From assembly GCA_024291935.2 (NCBI GenBank), contig CM044312.1:1346501-1410500 (forward strand): a stretch of 64,000 bases of DNA, written 5' to 3'. Below, piece after piece: positions 44,490 through 56,654 of the stretch. Within the stretch, counting starts at the first letter, position 1, and each line of letters starts with the position of its first letter. Under the pieces are notes generated by a model. It had not been told where the DNA came from, made no database searches, and saw only the letters and a list, made by a program, of their open reading frames with translations. Source of the stretch: Okapia johnstoni (lineage: Eukaryota > Chordata > Mammalia > Artiodactyla > Giraffidae). A program made the position numbers and the translations under genes.

Positions 44490-45262
44490 AACCCTTAATT
44501 TATCAATAATTATAGAGTCACAGGAAGCTGCAAAGAAATGTACAGGAAGGGCCCATGCACCCTTCCCTATCACTACCCCCCCCCATATGAGCATCATCCG
44601 TCACTGTAGTATACTGTCAAAGCCAGAAACAAAAACTCATGTTTGTGTCTTCTGTGTGATTTATCACACGTGTAGCCTCAAGCAGTCACCACAGTCATCG
44701 ACACAGACCCCTTTATCCCCTCCCCCGCGTCCCTAACCCCCGGCAACCACTAATCTGATAATTACATTATCTTACTCAAGCTACACGTTTCCTTACAGGC
44801 AGAATAACTTCCTTGAGGCTCATCCAAGTTGTTGCGTGTACTAGAGCTGGTTCCAATTTGTGGCTGAATCCTGTGGCCTAGGATGGCTATGCCCATCTGT
44901 TTAGCCATTCACCTTCTGAAGGGCACGTGGGAAGTTTCCAGTTTGGGGCTAATACAAATAAAGCTGCTATGAATATTTGCATACAGGTTTCTATGTGAAA
45001 ATAGATTTTTATTTCTTTGGAATATATGGATAATTGCTGAGTTGCAGGAGAAGTCCATTTTTAATTTTTAAAGGAATCGCCAGACTATGTTCACAGTGGC
45101 TGGACCATTATGCATCCCCACCAGAAATGCACCAATGAGCTAGCTTCTCTCCATCTCTGGCAGCATTTGGTTTTATCACAGTTTTTAATTCTGATAGATG
45201 TGTAGTGACATCTCGTGTGGTCTCCGTTTCCACGTCTCTGATGACCAACTTTTCATGTACTT
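44490..45262 (-). mobile_element. L1 3' region
   Basis: Antisense L1 in order: ccccggcaaccactaatctg, tcatccaagttgttgcgtgt, aataaagctgctatgaatat, gtggctggaccattatgcat and gtgtagtgacatctcgtgtg. It is an old L1M-like copy. 45263-45569 is unrecognised. Confidence 0.85.
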
Positions 45263-45569
45263 GTTCACTGCCTCTACGTCAAACATCACCATGAAACCTG
45301 TGTGTCCCTTCCCTCAGGGGACTGACGATTTCTTCTCTGGAATGATTGAACGAAAGAGGCTTCTTACATAAGGACACGGGTGCAGGCAGACGGGGGAGGG
45401 GGTGGGCTCTGGTGGAGCGCCCATGCTGGCTCCAGGCGGAGGTGGCTACGTCTTGTCTACAGTCAGGTACCCAGGGGCTCACCAAACTAGAGGCCAGTTT
45501 GTCCCCTGACCACCCCCGAGTGAGCACACAGTTGAAACCCCCTGCCTAGCTGCAGAAGTGGTTGTCTAT

Positions 45570-45850
45570 GCTGGGTACCAAACCACCCCAAAATGTAGTG
45601 CCTTAAAACAACGGCAATCATTCGCTCACAAGTTCACGGTTTGGCAGAACTCAGTGTGGACAGCTCATTTCTCCTCCATACAATGGGCTGGATTGACTGG
45701 GGCTGGAGGAACAGCTTCTAGAACGGTTCAGCCCCAGGGGTGTCAGTGGGGGGGCTCAGACCAGGCTGCTGATCCTCTCCACGTGGGCCTCTCCGAGGGC
45801 TGCTTGGGCTTCCCCACAGCATGGCAGCTGAACGGCATCGGCAAGAACTC
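45570..45850 (-). mobile_element. MaLR-like LTR remnant (tentative)
   Basis: aaccaccccaaaatgtagtg, ccttaaaacaacggcaatca and ccacgtgggcctctccgagg, then cacagcatggcagctg, fit a reversed MLT-type element. It is diverged. 45851-46225 is AT-rich and unassigned. Confidence 0.45.
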
Positions 45851-46225
45851 CAAGAAGCTGGGGCAGCAGCCACAAGGCTGTTTACGATCTGACCTTAGAA
45901 CTCTCAGGATGTAACTCAAAAGGAGGAATAGAAGGAATTTATGGCTATATTTAAAGCACATCCCCAGAGCTCTGAATAGCTTTTTAGTGCCTTATCAAAT
46001 GTGAGCTGATAGCCACATATCAAAAGACATTTGAGGAAAGCCTCCAATATGAAGACAAAGATAAAGAAAAGTAAAAGAGACTGCAAAAAGCAAAGATAAT
46101 ATAGGAGAATAAGAAAACAACAACAAAAAACACCAAACCTACTATAACTAAGATCTGCAGAGAAGTAAGAGAGAATATTGGATTCATGCAGCAATGGAAC
46201 AGAATGTTATTTTAACAGGGAAACA

Positions 46226-46560
46226 ACTTATGATGCTGAAGCTGACACTCCAATACTTTGGTCACCATCCTAAAGGAGTCCTGAATATTTCATTTGAAGC
46301 TGACTGCGAAGCTGAACTCAATACTTTGGTCACCTGATGTGAAGAGCTGACTCACTGGAAAAAGACCCTGATGCTGGGAAAGATTGAAGGTGGGAGGAGA
46401 AGGGGACGACAGAGGATGAGATGGTTGGATGGCGTCACCTACTCAGTAGACATAAATTTGAGCAAACTCACTGAGATAGTGGAGAACAAAGGAGCCTGGC
46501 CTGCTGCAGTCCATGGGTTCATGAAGAGTCAGACATAGTCTAGCGACTGAACAGCAATAA
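46226..46560 (+). mobile_element. BovB LINE 3' end with internal duplication
   Basis: The tract GAAGCTGA...CAATACTTTGGTCACC occurs twice (about 46231-46266 and 46310-46336), separated by the ccatcctaaaggagtcctga block that should precede it. The rest runs in order to the 3' end. Confidence 0.88.
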
Positions 46561-46564
46561 CCTA

Positions 46565-46935
46565 TATTGTTATCTACAGCAACAATTTGATTTTCATTAC
46601 CATCAAGTATTTCATTGAATGAATATATCACCAATTATTTATCCATTCTGTTGTTGATGAATTTGGGTTATTTCCAGTTGGGGTTCTAAGAAATTTTGTT
46701 GCTATGAACATTCCTGTTTGCATCTTTTGGTTGATTAGGTTTGCATTTTGGGTGCATAGGGAGAGGTAGAATTAGTGGGTCATAGGTTGTATGATCAGCT
46801 TTAGTAGATACTGTTGAACAGCTTCCCAAGGTGGTTGAACCACTCGTGTTGCCATTAACATTATGGGAGAGTTCCAGCCGTCTCTGCAACCTCTTCAACA
46901 GCTGATACTGTCTTTTTCACCCGTTCCCATCCAGG
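46565..46935 (-). mobile_element. L1 3' region
   Basis: Antisense L1: gttgctatgaacattcctgt, gtgggtcataggttgtatga, gaacagcttcccaaggtggt and gttgccattaacattatggg. Confidence 0.8.
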
Positions 46936-48104
46936 TCATCATGATAAGTTGTAAAAGGATGTTCAGTAAGGGACAGCGTGTTGTCAGAAGATCTTCCAAT
47001 CTTGTGCTGGGAAGAATCTGAGTAAGAAAGTGGCACAAGAGAGCCCAGGAGAGCGGCCAAAGCCTGCAGGACTCATGGCTCCCTGACCGGGGTCAGACTT
47101 CATCCTGCGTGCATGGCAGGCCTGAAGACCACGTTTGGAGTGTATGAAATGCCGTTTTGGCTTCACTGTGGAACACGGTTCAAGGAAGGAAATATAAATG
47201 CAGAGGGAGCAGTGAGCTATTGCAGAAGTCGAGGTCGGTACTGATGAAGCTTCACACAAGGATGAGAGGGCTGAAGAGAAGTCGATTCAGGAGCAGTTCA
47301 GGTGGGAGACTCTAGCGGTCCTGGTGGTGGGTCCGCGGTGTCAGCAGAGGGTGGGGAGGACCACGGGGACCCCATGTGCCTGGCTCATGCCCCCCGCCCC
47401 GAGACTGATGCTGCAGACGTTGGGCGAGGAGGAGAGTCCAGTCCTCGGCGTGCTGAACCTGAATTGTCTGCAAGACACCCGAATGAAGACCTGCACAGGC
47501 AGGGGACTGTTTCAGCCTGGAGCTCTCTAAACAGAGGTGGGGGGCAAAGGTGTAGATCTGGGAGTCAGAATCGCGAAATGGGTCAGGAGCACAGGAAGAG
47601 CGCCTGGAGTGAGAAGAGGCATAGGCAGGCCTGGACCCTGAGAAAACCCAACACTTCATAGACGCAGGGAAGTCGGCAAGGTGCTGTGGGGTGGAGGGGG
47701 GACTGGGGAGGACGTGGTCCAGGAGCTGCTTGGGTGGAAGGCTCTGCAACCTGGGACCAGTCTTGGAGGGTGTTCTTGAGGGCAGGGGATTTGCTGACCA
47801 GTGAGCTGACCTTGTGGGGGAGGCGTCCTGATCCCAGAACGGCACGGGCTCTTTGCCCACATGCGGCAGCGCTGCCCACTGGACAGGGCCCACTCGGACT
47901 TGAGAGGAAGAGACGGAGGCAGGAAGAGCCCAGACCCCGGGCTCAAGGTGAAGCACCTGCTGTTCCCAGGCTGCCCGCTCCTGACCCAGAAACTGTAGCT
48001 GTGACATTTCCGAAGGGGCCAGCCGCTGGAGCCGAAACTGGGGCAGGCGCATTTGTGTGCGTGGTGTTGATTGCCAGCGGTTAATCACCAAGGGTAAGTG
48101 GAAG
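46936..48104. other. Mostly unique DNA; no gene
   Basis: The 271-codon minus-strand open frame at 47312-48127 has no recognisable domain, sits in GC-rich DNA and has overlapping frames, so I treat it as chance. Parts of 47180-47300 (gctattgcagaagtcgaggt) resemble an old interspersed repeat I cannot name. Confidence 0.4.
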
Positions 48105-48500
48105 AAATCATTCCTGTTCATTTGCAAATGGAAATCAGACGAGGGCTGTGCTGAAATGCATCAGCGTTTTCCCTTCCAAATGAAAGGATTTCAGAAAGAC
48201 TGCTGACCTTGGGGTGCCTGACAGGCCCACACCGCCGGCTCCGAGCGTCCGGTGTCTTTTCCAGACGTTCCTGGCCCGCCACGCCCACGGGTCCCCAGCA
48301 GACCTACTTAATTGAGAAAGTAGGAGCATCTCGGATGCCATGAAGTCACAGGCACACAAACAGCCAGGCTCCCTCTTTTATTACCTTGCGAAGCCCTGGA
48401 GACGCTTTCACCTCACTTAAGGAGCCCCGGCAAATTATGCTGAAATCCTTCCAAGGGTTGAAATGATATGTTTATAAATCCTCCTTGCTGAACTGTTGGC
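48105..48500. promoter_or_regulatory. Candidate conserved noncoding element
   Basis: A repeat-free block with atttgcaaatgg (POU-like), cttaattgag (NKX/homeodomain-like), cttttattacctt (HOX/CDX-like), and gcaaattatgctg with aatgatatgtttataaatcc. Function is inferred from motif content only. AT-rich repeat-free DNA also lies at 48640-48780. Confidence 0.33.
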
Positions 48501-49285
48501 CCCAAGAAATCTTACAATAATAAAGACGTATGTGCCGGGGGCAGGAGGGGGGTTCTTCCCTCTCTGTCCACCCCCTCCCCCAAACGTGTGGCTTTTTCTG
48601 CCTAGGGGCAGTGTGTTGATACTGCATTTTCGTTCGGCATTATCGCCCCTCCAAGGCACATGATGTAGCCCCCTGATCAAACGTGTAATGAATGTCTCTC
48701 CATGCTGCTGGATTCATTACTGTGACTTATAGCTGTTTTAATGTACACAAGCTTCTTAAACAACTTAGAGTTGATTGTTCTGGAACTAGACCTGGGTCCC
48801 CGGGAACTCTTGGAGCTGAGCCACGGTTCAGGGAGTTATTGGTGTCCCTGGGCAGGTAAACAACCTTGGATCAAAGGTGCTAGGTTACCTGCAAACAGTG
48901 TCGACTGGAACAGGAAGCGCCTTATAATGGGGAGTGGGGGCAGTCTAATAAACCTCCTGAGCCTGGGCCAGCCCGCCGGGCACAGCCGTACTTTGTCTGG
49001 AGCGCGCAGGAAGGACGGCCTGGGGCCCAGGAGGGGGACTGCTTTAGCCGGGGTGCCTGAGCCAGCCGGGCACCTTCACGGAACTTCCCCAGAAGGCCTG
49101 CCCGGGGACATGCAAAGAGGCTGACAAATGCCGGTGGAGAGAACCAACCTGGGTTACTCAGTGCACAGAGATCCCTCTTTTTTCAAAATACATTTTAACT
49201 TAGTCATCTTAAGAATGGCTCTAATGCTGTCCAGAACATCAACCTAAACCAAGCGCCTGCTGTAACATTCAAGAACTGGGGGGCT
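48501..49285. other. Unique sequence, no feature recognised
   Basis: No repeat or gene recognised. Confidence 0.4.
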
Positions 49286-49580
49286 GTGGGACTTCCCTGG
49301 TGGTGCGGTAGCTGAGAATCCACCTGCTGATGTGGGGAACATGGGTTGGGTCCCTGGTCCTGGAGTAGCCCACGCTTGTCAGGGCAACTAAGACCGCGAA
49401 TCACAGCTACTGAGCCCACAAGCCCTAAAGCCCGCACTCTGCAGCAGGAGAAGCCACCACTCTGGTGAGAAGCATGCGCCGAAACCAGAGAGCAGCCCCC
49501 GCTCACCACAACCAGAGGAGGCTCGCCTGCAGCAATGGAGATGCAGCGCCGCCAAAAATAAGGGAATAAATAAATTTTTA
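49286..49580 (+). mobile_element. CHR-type SINE, near full length
   Basis: Head gggacttccctggtggtgcg, body cctaaagcccgcactctgca and agaagcatgcgccgaaacca, A-rich tail. A loose TSD (AAGAACTGGGGGGCTGTG against AAGAATTGGGGCTTGT) flanks it. Confidence 0.85.
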
Positions 49581-49826
49581 AAAAAGAAAAAAGAATTGGG
49601 GCTTGTACTCAGAGTGGAGGGAGGGGAACCCTGTAGTGACTGCGACCAGGAATGGTGTGTGGAAAGCTTCAGCCAGACTGGGAGAGCTCAGGGGAAGAGA
49701 AGGCTCCAGAAGGGGCGGGCTAGGGGAGGGGGTGCTTTGCAGAAGGAGGGCAGGCAGCGTTCTGGAAGCTACCGCCTAGAAGGAGGGTTCTCCTGGGCCA
49801 GGGGGAGGCAGCGGTGGTGAGGGTGC

Positions 49827-49926
49827 CCAGGTGAGAACCCTTGAAAGGAGGCGATGCCCACAGGGTTTCAGGGATGCCAGGTGAGAACCCTTGAAAGGAG
49901 GCGATGCCCACAGGGTTTCAGGGATG
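49827..49926. repeat. Exact 50-bp tandem duplication
   Basis: 49827-49876 and 49877-49926 are identical, beginning CCAGGTGAGAACCC and ending TTTCAGGGATG. Zero divergence points to a very recent event or an assembly artefact. Confidence 0.93.
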
Positions 49927-50914
49927 AGTCCCTGGTGCAGAAGCCTCTTTCTCTCCATCCACTGAAGGACCGCCCGGTGAAAGTCAGTTAGTCTATCAAC
50001 AGCCTCGGTGTCCCGAAAGCAAATGCGACTTGGCTCATCTCAGTGGACCCGAGTTGTTTGACTAAGAGGGTTGGGTTTAGAAAAAAAAAATCAAGGTCTG
50101 AGGTTCGATGACTTGTTTCATGGCCGGATGACACTCCTCTCTAAGACCCGCCTACCCTAGCTAGGGTGAGGGGCGTCTGCTCCACGGAACCGGACACCCC
50201 TTGGTAAGGCCGATGCGCAGGAGTCCTGGGCTGGGCTGACCTCCTCTGGGCCCCCGGGCGGAAGACCACAGAGGAGCTGTGAGGACGCCTGCCCAGTGGG
50301 CACACGGCCTCCTTGCCCAGAGGGGGACAGTGGGATCCGAGGTGGGCAAGGGACAGGCCATGGTCACCGGGGTGGAGCTGAGCCTGGGAGACTCTTTTCC
50401 AGCTTCCCGTGTTCTCCCGGCTCCATCCTGCTCTCGCTTCCATGGGACTGTCCCCCAAACTTCACAGTGAGAGGCATGAGCCTCCCCCGTCCTCCTCCCC
50501 TGCACCCCCACCTGAGGACCACCGACCTCTGTCCCACAGAGGAGGAGACCCCAAGTCCCGGATGGGCCCCTTTCCATCTGGGAGCAGGAACTGCTGCTAT
50601 TCAGTCAACATCGCAACCGTCTGGACAACAGCTGACGGGTATTAATCAGCCAGACGGGGTATAGTGTGCCCCACCGGCCAGCAACTTCAAGCCCAGCCCC
50701 GGTGGTGGGAACGCCCATGCGGAGGACAGCAGTGGACACGAGCCCACGAAGAAGACCTCTCTCCGGCCACATCACTTCCATAGGCTCCACTTTTCCAGCC
50801 CTGGGCTGCTCTGAGCGTGGGCTCAGCCGATGTTAGTGATGCCACGGCGTCTGAGATGAGACGGAAATGGGACCTGGCTCCTGCTTTGAGAAGATCCCAA
50901 TTTCATAAGATATC
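49927..50914. other. Unique sequence, no feature recognised
   Basis: An A9 run at 50081-50089; otherwise no feature. Confidence 0.4.
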
Positions 50915-51490
50915 ATGGGCTTTATCACTTGAATTACATTCTCCCCACCCCAATTCACACGATGGAGTCCTAACCCCGAACCTCAGAAGAGGCCTCATTT
51001 GAAAATCAGGTCTTTGCCGATGTGATCAAGGTAAGATGAGGTCATTAGGGTGGGTCCTGATCCCACAGGATTGTCCTCACACAGGGGGAGATCTGGACAC
51101 GGAGACACATGTCCACAGAGAAGACCCCACGTGAAGACGGAGGCAGACCTGGGGGTGATGCTCCTACAAGCCCAGGGACACCGAGGGCAGCAGAGACCAC
51201 CAGAGCTGGGGGAAGGCCTGGGACCGAGGCTCCCTCGTGGCCCCAGCAGGACCCCACCCCGCCAGCCCCCTGGTCTCGGGCCTCCAGCCTCCAGGATGGT
51301 GATGTAGTCAATTTCCACTGCAAAGGATATGAATTTGGGCAAACTCTGGGGGACGGTGAAGGACAGGGGAGCCTGGCGTGCTGCAGTCCGTGGGGCTGCA
51401 ACGAGTCGGGCACGACTGAGCAGATGAGCAACAGCAAAGCCGCCCTGGTGGCGCTTTGCTCCAGCAGCCCCAGGACTCTAATAACAAAGG
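50915..51490 (+). mobile_element. MLT1-type MaLR LTR, interrupted by BovB
   Basis: Sense LTR: gatggagtcctaaccccgaa, gtctttgccgatgtgatcaa, gatgaggtcattagggtggg, gcctccagcctccaggatgg. The end (tggcgctttgctccagcagc, ctctaataacaaagg) resumes at 51436 after the BovB piece. Confidence 0.8.
51326..51435 (+). mobile_element. BovB 3' end nested in MLT1
   Basis: atttgggcaaactctggggg to gagtcgggcacgactgagca and the gagcaacagcaa tail. It is only about 110 bases long. LTR sequence continues on both sides. Confidence 0.8.
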
Positions 51491-52364
51491 GTGTGCAGCA
51501 AGTTACCACCTACGGGACCCACGACCCCACGAGTCACGGGGAATGCGGGATCCACACACACAAGTCACATGGATCATTTTTTACCCGACCAACCAATTTA
51601 ATTAAAGGGGGGAGAAAAAACAATTTAGTTGAACAGCTGGTGTCAGTGATATTTTTTTCTGTCTTTCACCAGCAGTTTGCCTGAATTTATATGGTCTTTC
51701 CATGGAGAAGACTCCAGCCCCTTGACCCTAGGATGGGGTCTCTGGCACTGTGCTGGAGCCCTGGCCTCAGGCCTGGCCTTGACCCCTGGATTCCTGGGAA
51801 AGCACCTGACTGATCTGGTTAGGGACACTGCTGAGGCCAGAGATGCATGCATATGATTCCATCAGGAAGGAAGGTTGCTCCAGCCACCAGCGATGAATGG
51901 CTTGTTTGGGGCCAGGAAACTGTCTCCCCTGAGAAGATGCATTCTCCTATAATTTCCATAAAATATTAAAAGTGGAGTTCGGTTGTGAGAGCCACATCTG
52001 CTGATTCCCACCCCTGAAGAGGAGAGGGCTGAAGGGCTCTGGAGTGAAGTCAGGCTTCCTAACCTGAAGGCGGTCCTGGGAAGGTGGGTTTCTGCTGTGT
52101 CTGCCGAGAGCACCCAGCTTTGGAGACCAGCAGACTTCCTCCCACCACGAGGTCACAGCAAGGCGAAGGCAGCCGTGTGGCCACATGTCCGGGGAGCAGG
52201 GAAAGCAGTGGTCACTCAGAAACCTGGGTGACCATGAGCTGGCCAGTGGGAGAAGGGCAATGAGTCTCCAGCTGAACTCCAGGAACACTGGGTCTCATCC
52301 GCGCAGGGCTGTGAGCCGAGGTGTCCCAGAGGCCCTCCCCCGGGAGGTCTGTGGACCGTGTTCA
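51491..52364. other. Unique sequence, no feature recognised
   Basis: No repeat or gene recognised. Confidence 0.4.
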
Positions 52365-52975
52365 GCAGCATGGATGGACCTTCATTCCCGTGGAATGAAG
52401 TAAACAGAGAAAGATGAATGTCACTTACATGTGGAATCATGAAAAGTGGTGCAAATGAACAGAAATAGTCACAGATACAGAAAACAAACTTATTTACAAT
52501 ACAAAAATAGAGTCGCAGATGTAGAAAGCAAACTTATGGTTACCAAGGGCGGGGGAAGGGGATTTTAATAAACTGGGAGACCGGGAATGACATATACACG
52601 CAACTATACATAAAAATGTGAAGTGAAGTGAAAGTCGCTCAGTCGTGTCTGATTCTTTGTGACTCCGTGGACTACACAGTCCATGGACTTCTCCAGGCCA
52701 GAATACTGGAGTATGTAGCCTTTCCCTTCTCCAGGGGATCTTCCCAACCCAGGGATTGAACCCAGGTCTCCTGCATTGTATATAAAAAAATATACAACTG
52801 ATAAGAACCCACTGTATACTGCAGGGGACTACTCAATACTCTGTAATGACCTATATGGGAAAAGAATCTAAAAAAAAGTAGATGAGTGTCTATGCATAAC
52901 TGATTCACTTTGCTTTACACCTGAAACTAACACAACATTGTAAATCAACATTACTTCAATAAAAAGTTTAAAAAA
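52365..52975 (+). mobile_element. L1 3' UTR with nested SINE
   Basis: agcatggatggaccttcatt, acttacatgtggaatcatga, acttatggttaccaagggcg and, after the SINE, gacctatatgggaaaagaat and tacttcaataaaaagttt. The AATAAA is at 52958-52963. A short internal duplication of the gtcrcagatrcagaaarcaaactta phrase is at 52470-52495 and 52511-52534. Confidence 0.88.
52617..52778 (-). mobile_element. Bov-tA SINE, 5' truncated, nested in L1
   Basis: Antisense from tgtgaagtgaagtgaaagtc to caggtctcctgcattg; the tRNA head is missing. Possible TSD: TATACATAAAAA before, TATATAAAAAAA after. Confidence 0.88.
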
Positions 52976-53128
52976 AAAAGCGTTCTGTGGATAAAATTCA
53001 GGAGTCCCTCTACTTGGATAGGAAATAATATCTTTGTTCTCACTAACCTGCAACCAGAATTTCACAGGCCTTTTAATTATGAATGTGGCAACAACCCACC
53101 ACCAGGATCACGAAGCACACACGTGTAC

Positions 53129-53195
53129 GATCACGTGACTGACTGCAGACTTCTATCATGTGACTGCAGACTTCTATCATGTGACTGCAGACTTC
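53129..53195. repeat. 21-bp tandem repeat, three copies
   Basis: TATCATGTGACTGCAGACTTC at 53154-53174 and 53175-53195 are identical. A first copy at 53129-53153 has a 4-base insertion and keeps the E-box CACGTG where the others have CATGTG. Confidence 0.88.
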
Positions 53196-53384
53196 GGCCG
53201 CCCCGCACTTGTGCACAGATCTCACAACGTGGCTTACACACGTCAGTCCTTCAGAGGCGTCCACACCACGGACCTCGTGGTCTAAGGTGCTGGTTAAGAG
53301 GTGAGCGTGTTACTCTCACACATTGGTTCAAATCTTCTGATAAATATGTTTCAACAACTGTTCTCCTTTATAAGCCCCCATATG

Positions 53385-53563
53385 CCTGCAATGCAGGAGA
53401 CGGTTCGATCCCTGGGTAGGGAAGAACTCCTGGAGAAGGGTATGGCAACCCACGCTAGTATTCTGGCCTAAAGAATCCCCTGGACAGAGGAGCCTGGTGG
53501 GCTACAGTCCATGGGGTCACAGTGAGTTGGACACAATGGAGTGACTAATACTTTCACTTTCAC
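53385..53563 (+). mobile_element. Bov-tA SINE, missing the first part of the head
   Basis: gcctgcaatgcaggagacgg, gttcgatccctgggtaggga to agttggacacaatggagtga and the tttcactttcaca tail. Confidence 0.88.
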
Positions 53564-54224
53564 AGGTTGCATCACACCCCAAAAACCTTTCCTCTGAGAA
53601 GCAAGTCCCTGGGCTCTACCAAAGGGCCAAAGCGCCCGTGACTCACAAGATCAGCTCCTAATCCTCTAAGAGGGGACAGAAGCTGGGTTCGAACCAGGAA
53701 AATGGTCAAGGGCTAAAGGGAGGTGACTCGGGGTGGAGAGGGTCTCAGGAGTGGGGGGCCAGGCAGCTGAGCCGAGTGGAAAGGCTCTCAGAAACTATGA
53801 CCGTGAAACCACGGCCGTCTCTGGAGTAGAAGACAGAAGGCGGACAGGACCCCAGACTCCAGAGGCAGCTGGGCCTGTGGCAGAGACCCCTGCTGCCAAG
53901 ACCCTCCGTGAGGAGGGTTACCCGGCCCCTCCCTTCCCCCGGCTTCCAGAATGCCACCTGTACCTCCTCTGGCTGAGTCCCCAGTCCTGCAGGGGCTGGG
54001 ACCGGCATCGTGAAGGGTCATCACCCGGGCCAAGGCCCTGGCTCCCAGGGCTGCAGTGATCCCGGCAGGACAGTGTGAGGGGCCTGGCAGGGCTGGGCAG
54101 CCCCGAGGGCAAGAGCCCCTGAGTGACCACACGCAGGAAACATGGAATCACAGATCCTCCAGTCTGAACTCAGGACTCCTACCGATGTGCCTTTTCTGAC
54201 CTCCCTCTGGATTGTCATCTTGTG
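53564..54224. other. Unique sequence, no feature recognised
   Basis: GC-rich with overlapping chance frames on both strands. Confidence 0.4.
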
Positions 54225-54610
54225 CACTGACATGCTGTTGAGGGAGAAGAAATGAAATTATGACGGGTTCTTATTGATTCACTCATCAGCAGGCAGGCTT
54301 GATCTGGAGGAGACAATAAATATGGGTGGTACCTGTGTGAATTCGAACAATCACTGGCTTATTAGCATTTGGCACCAGGAACACGGCTGGGATTAATGCC
54401 CCGGGATCCCTGGTGCTGCCTCCAATCTTATCTATTTTACGAGCCAGCGCTTTGCTTTCTGAGTCACTGGGAGAATCGCACTTGAACATCAATTACATTT
54501 CCATTAGTACTGAGATCTCTCTCTTTCTAGAGCAGGATCAGGCTGCAGATACACAAAATATCAATACTCATTCTCCCTTCATTATGCTAATCCCTGCCTC
54601 GCCCGGGGCC
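54225..54610. promoter_or_regulatory. Candidate conserved noncoding element
   Basis: Repeat-free. GGATTA bicoid-type core at 54390-54395, AP-1-like TGAGTCA near 54462, octamer-like ATGCTAAT at 54584-54591 overlapping TAATCCC at 54588-54594, and gaacatcaattacatttcc near 54485. A regulatory role is inference. Confidence 0.38.
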
Positions 54611-55784
54611 TAGAGGGTGTTTATGCTGATGCAGTGTTTACAGGCAGCTGGGATTCCCGGACAGCACGGTCCCCACATCTGTGGGCGCTCAGCCCCAGGG
54701 CTGGCGACTGGGTGGAGACCCCACGTGTCTGCCCAGGTGACCTCCTGGTGGTCCGGGCACAGTCGCTCAGTCAGAGATGCTGGAGTCGTGAAGCCATTGG
54801 CTTACTCATCGGCCGCCTCTCCACACTGCAGTCAGAGCATCCTTACATAAATGAGTAAAGAGGACACAGTGGAGATGTTAGATCACATCCAGGAACTTGT
54901 TCTTTGCTTGGCTTTCCGTCACTGACCTGATCCCCACCCAGAGTCAGACACGGCTGAGCCCACATGCACAAGTATGTTCTTTGGAAGGGTGACCATTGTG
55001 CCTACCACATTCATTCATTCAAATGAAGACAGCTATTATTTTATTCAACCGATATTTATTGATCCTTTACTGTGGATATTGAAAGCCACGAGACCGAAGG
55101 AAGTCACCTGAGGAAAGACTTGACCTAAGGAAGAAAAGAAAGTCAAGGGTGGAGCCTGGTGCATTCCAGTGTCTAGAGCTTGGAGAAACGAGGAGGAATC
55201 TGAGAAAAGGATGGAAAATCAGCATCAAGTGAAGCACGGAAACCACCTACAGAGGGTATCCTGCATCCCAAAGACAGCGCCGTAAGGAAGATGCAGGAAC
55301 AGCTGTGTCCACTGGGCAGGGACCCAGACAGGTGGGCTGCACGCAACACACGGGCTCCCTCCCACCTCGTCCCACCAAGATGAGACAGGCTCCAGGGCAG
55401 CCTGAGCGGAGGGCCCGGGGGAGCCCGGTAGACGCCCCACCTGGCCAAGGCAGCCTTGAAGGAGAAGAGTGACAGTGCCGGAGGGCTCGCCGTGCCGCCG
55501 TGCAAGCATTCTGCACGGTGATCAAGAGAGTGAGGCACAGGCAAAGGGCGGTGTCGACGGACGGGGAGGAACTGTGGATACAGACGTGAGCCCTCACACA
55601 CAGCCAGCTGGTTTGCCACTAGGTCGCCACGACAGCTCAGTGGGGGAAATATTAATAACGCCTTTGCAGCAGGTGGTCCTAGGACAACAGGATATATCCA
55701 CAGCGAAATGATGAATCTGGACCCTCACACCACGCAAAAGGTAGTTCACTCATAATAGATCATGGGCCTATATTTTAAAATATT
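54611..55784. other. Mostly unique DNA with an L2-like piece
   Basis: 55005-55085 (attcattcattcaaatgaag, accgatatttattgatcctt) resembles the reversed L2 3' end. 55086-55260 looks like an old interspersed repeat I cannot name. No gene. Confidence 0.4.
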
Positions 55785-55925
55785 CTTTTATTTGGCTGCA
55801 CCTGGTCTTGTTGGGGCATCTTAGTTGCAGCATGTGGGATCTCAGCCCCCTGACCAAGGATTGAACCCGGGCACCCCGTGCTGGGAGCCCCAAGTCTTAG
55901 CCACTGGACCACCAGGGAAGTCCCC
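55785..55925 (-). mobile_element. tRNA-derived SINE of the CHR group
   Basis: ctttatttggctgcacctgg, tgaccaaggattgaacccgg and ccactggaccaccagggaag. Confidence 0.82.
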
Positions 55926-56331
55926 TTAGATCTAAATTTAAGAGGTCAAACTATCAAATTCTTAGAAGAAAACACAGTAGCAAATCTTCATAACCTGGGT
56001 TAGGTAAAGCCTTCCTAGGCTTTTATGACACTAAAAGCGCAAGTAACAAAAGAAAACTAAGTAAGCTCGACTTTGTCAAAATGAAACACTTTCTTTCTTC
56101 CATGAACACCGTCCAGAAAGTGAACAGACGGGTGGAAGAAAATTCTTGCAAATCATACATCAGAAAAAGAACTTGTATCAGGAATATGTGAAGAACTCTT
56201 ACACTTTGATAATGAAGGCAAATAACCCATTAAAAACAAGCAAAGGATCTGAACAGACATTTCTTCAGAGAAGATATTCAAGTGACCACTAAGCACATGA
56301 AAAGATGTTCAACATCACTAGCCATTAGGAA

Positions 56332-56540
56332 GTGAAAGTTAGTCACTCAGTCGTGTCCGACTCTTTGGGACCCCATGGACTGTAGCCTGTCAGGCTCCTC
56401 TGTCCATGGGATTCTTCAGGCCAGAATACAGGAGTGGGTAGCCTTTCCCTTCTCCAGAGGATCTTTCCAAAGTAGGGATCGAACCCAGGTCTTCCACACT
56501 GCAGGCGGATTCTTTACCAGCTGAGCCACCAGGGAAGCCC
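56332..56540 (-). mobile_element. Bov-tA SINE nested in L1
   Basis: Antisense full-length: agtcactcagtcgtgtccga to ttaccagctgagccaccagg. L1 sequence continues on both sides. Confidence 0.92.
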
Positions 56541-56654
56541 CAAGAGAAGTCAAAACTGCAATGGCACACCGTGTCACGCCGACTAGGGTGGCTGCAATAA
56601 AATGGCAGGCGATAGAAGCGTTGTAAGGCTGCGGAAACCTTGTGCGTCACCACA

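Noticed and set aside
47312..48127. 271-codon minus-strand open frame
   Set aside because: It shows no domain or signal peptide, has other-strand frames of similar size, and lies in a GC-rich region. Most likely chance.
53270..53345. tRNA-like sequence (tggtctaaggtgctggttaa with ggttcaaatcttc)
   Set aside because: A- and B-box-like words are present, but acceptor, anticodon and T stems do not fold. At most a degenerate tRNA-derived fragment.
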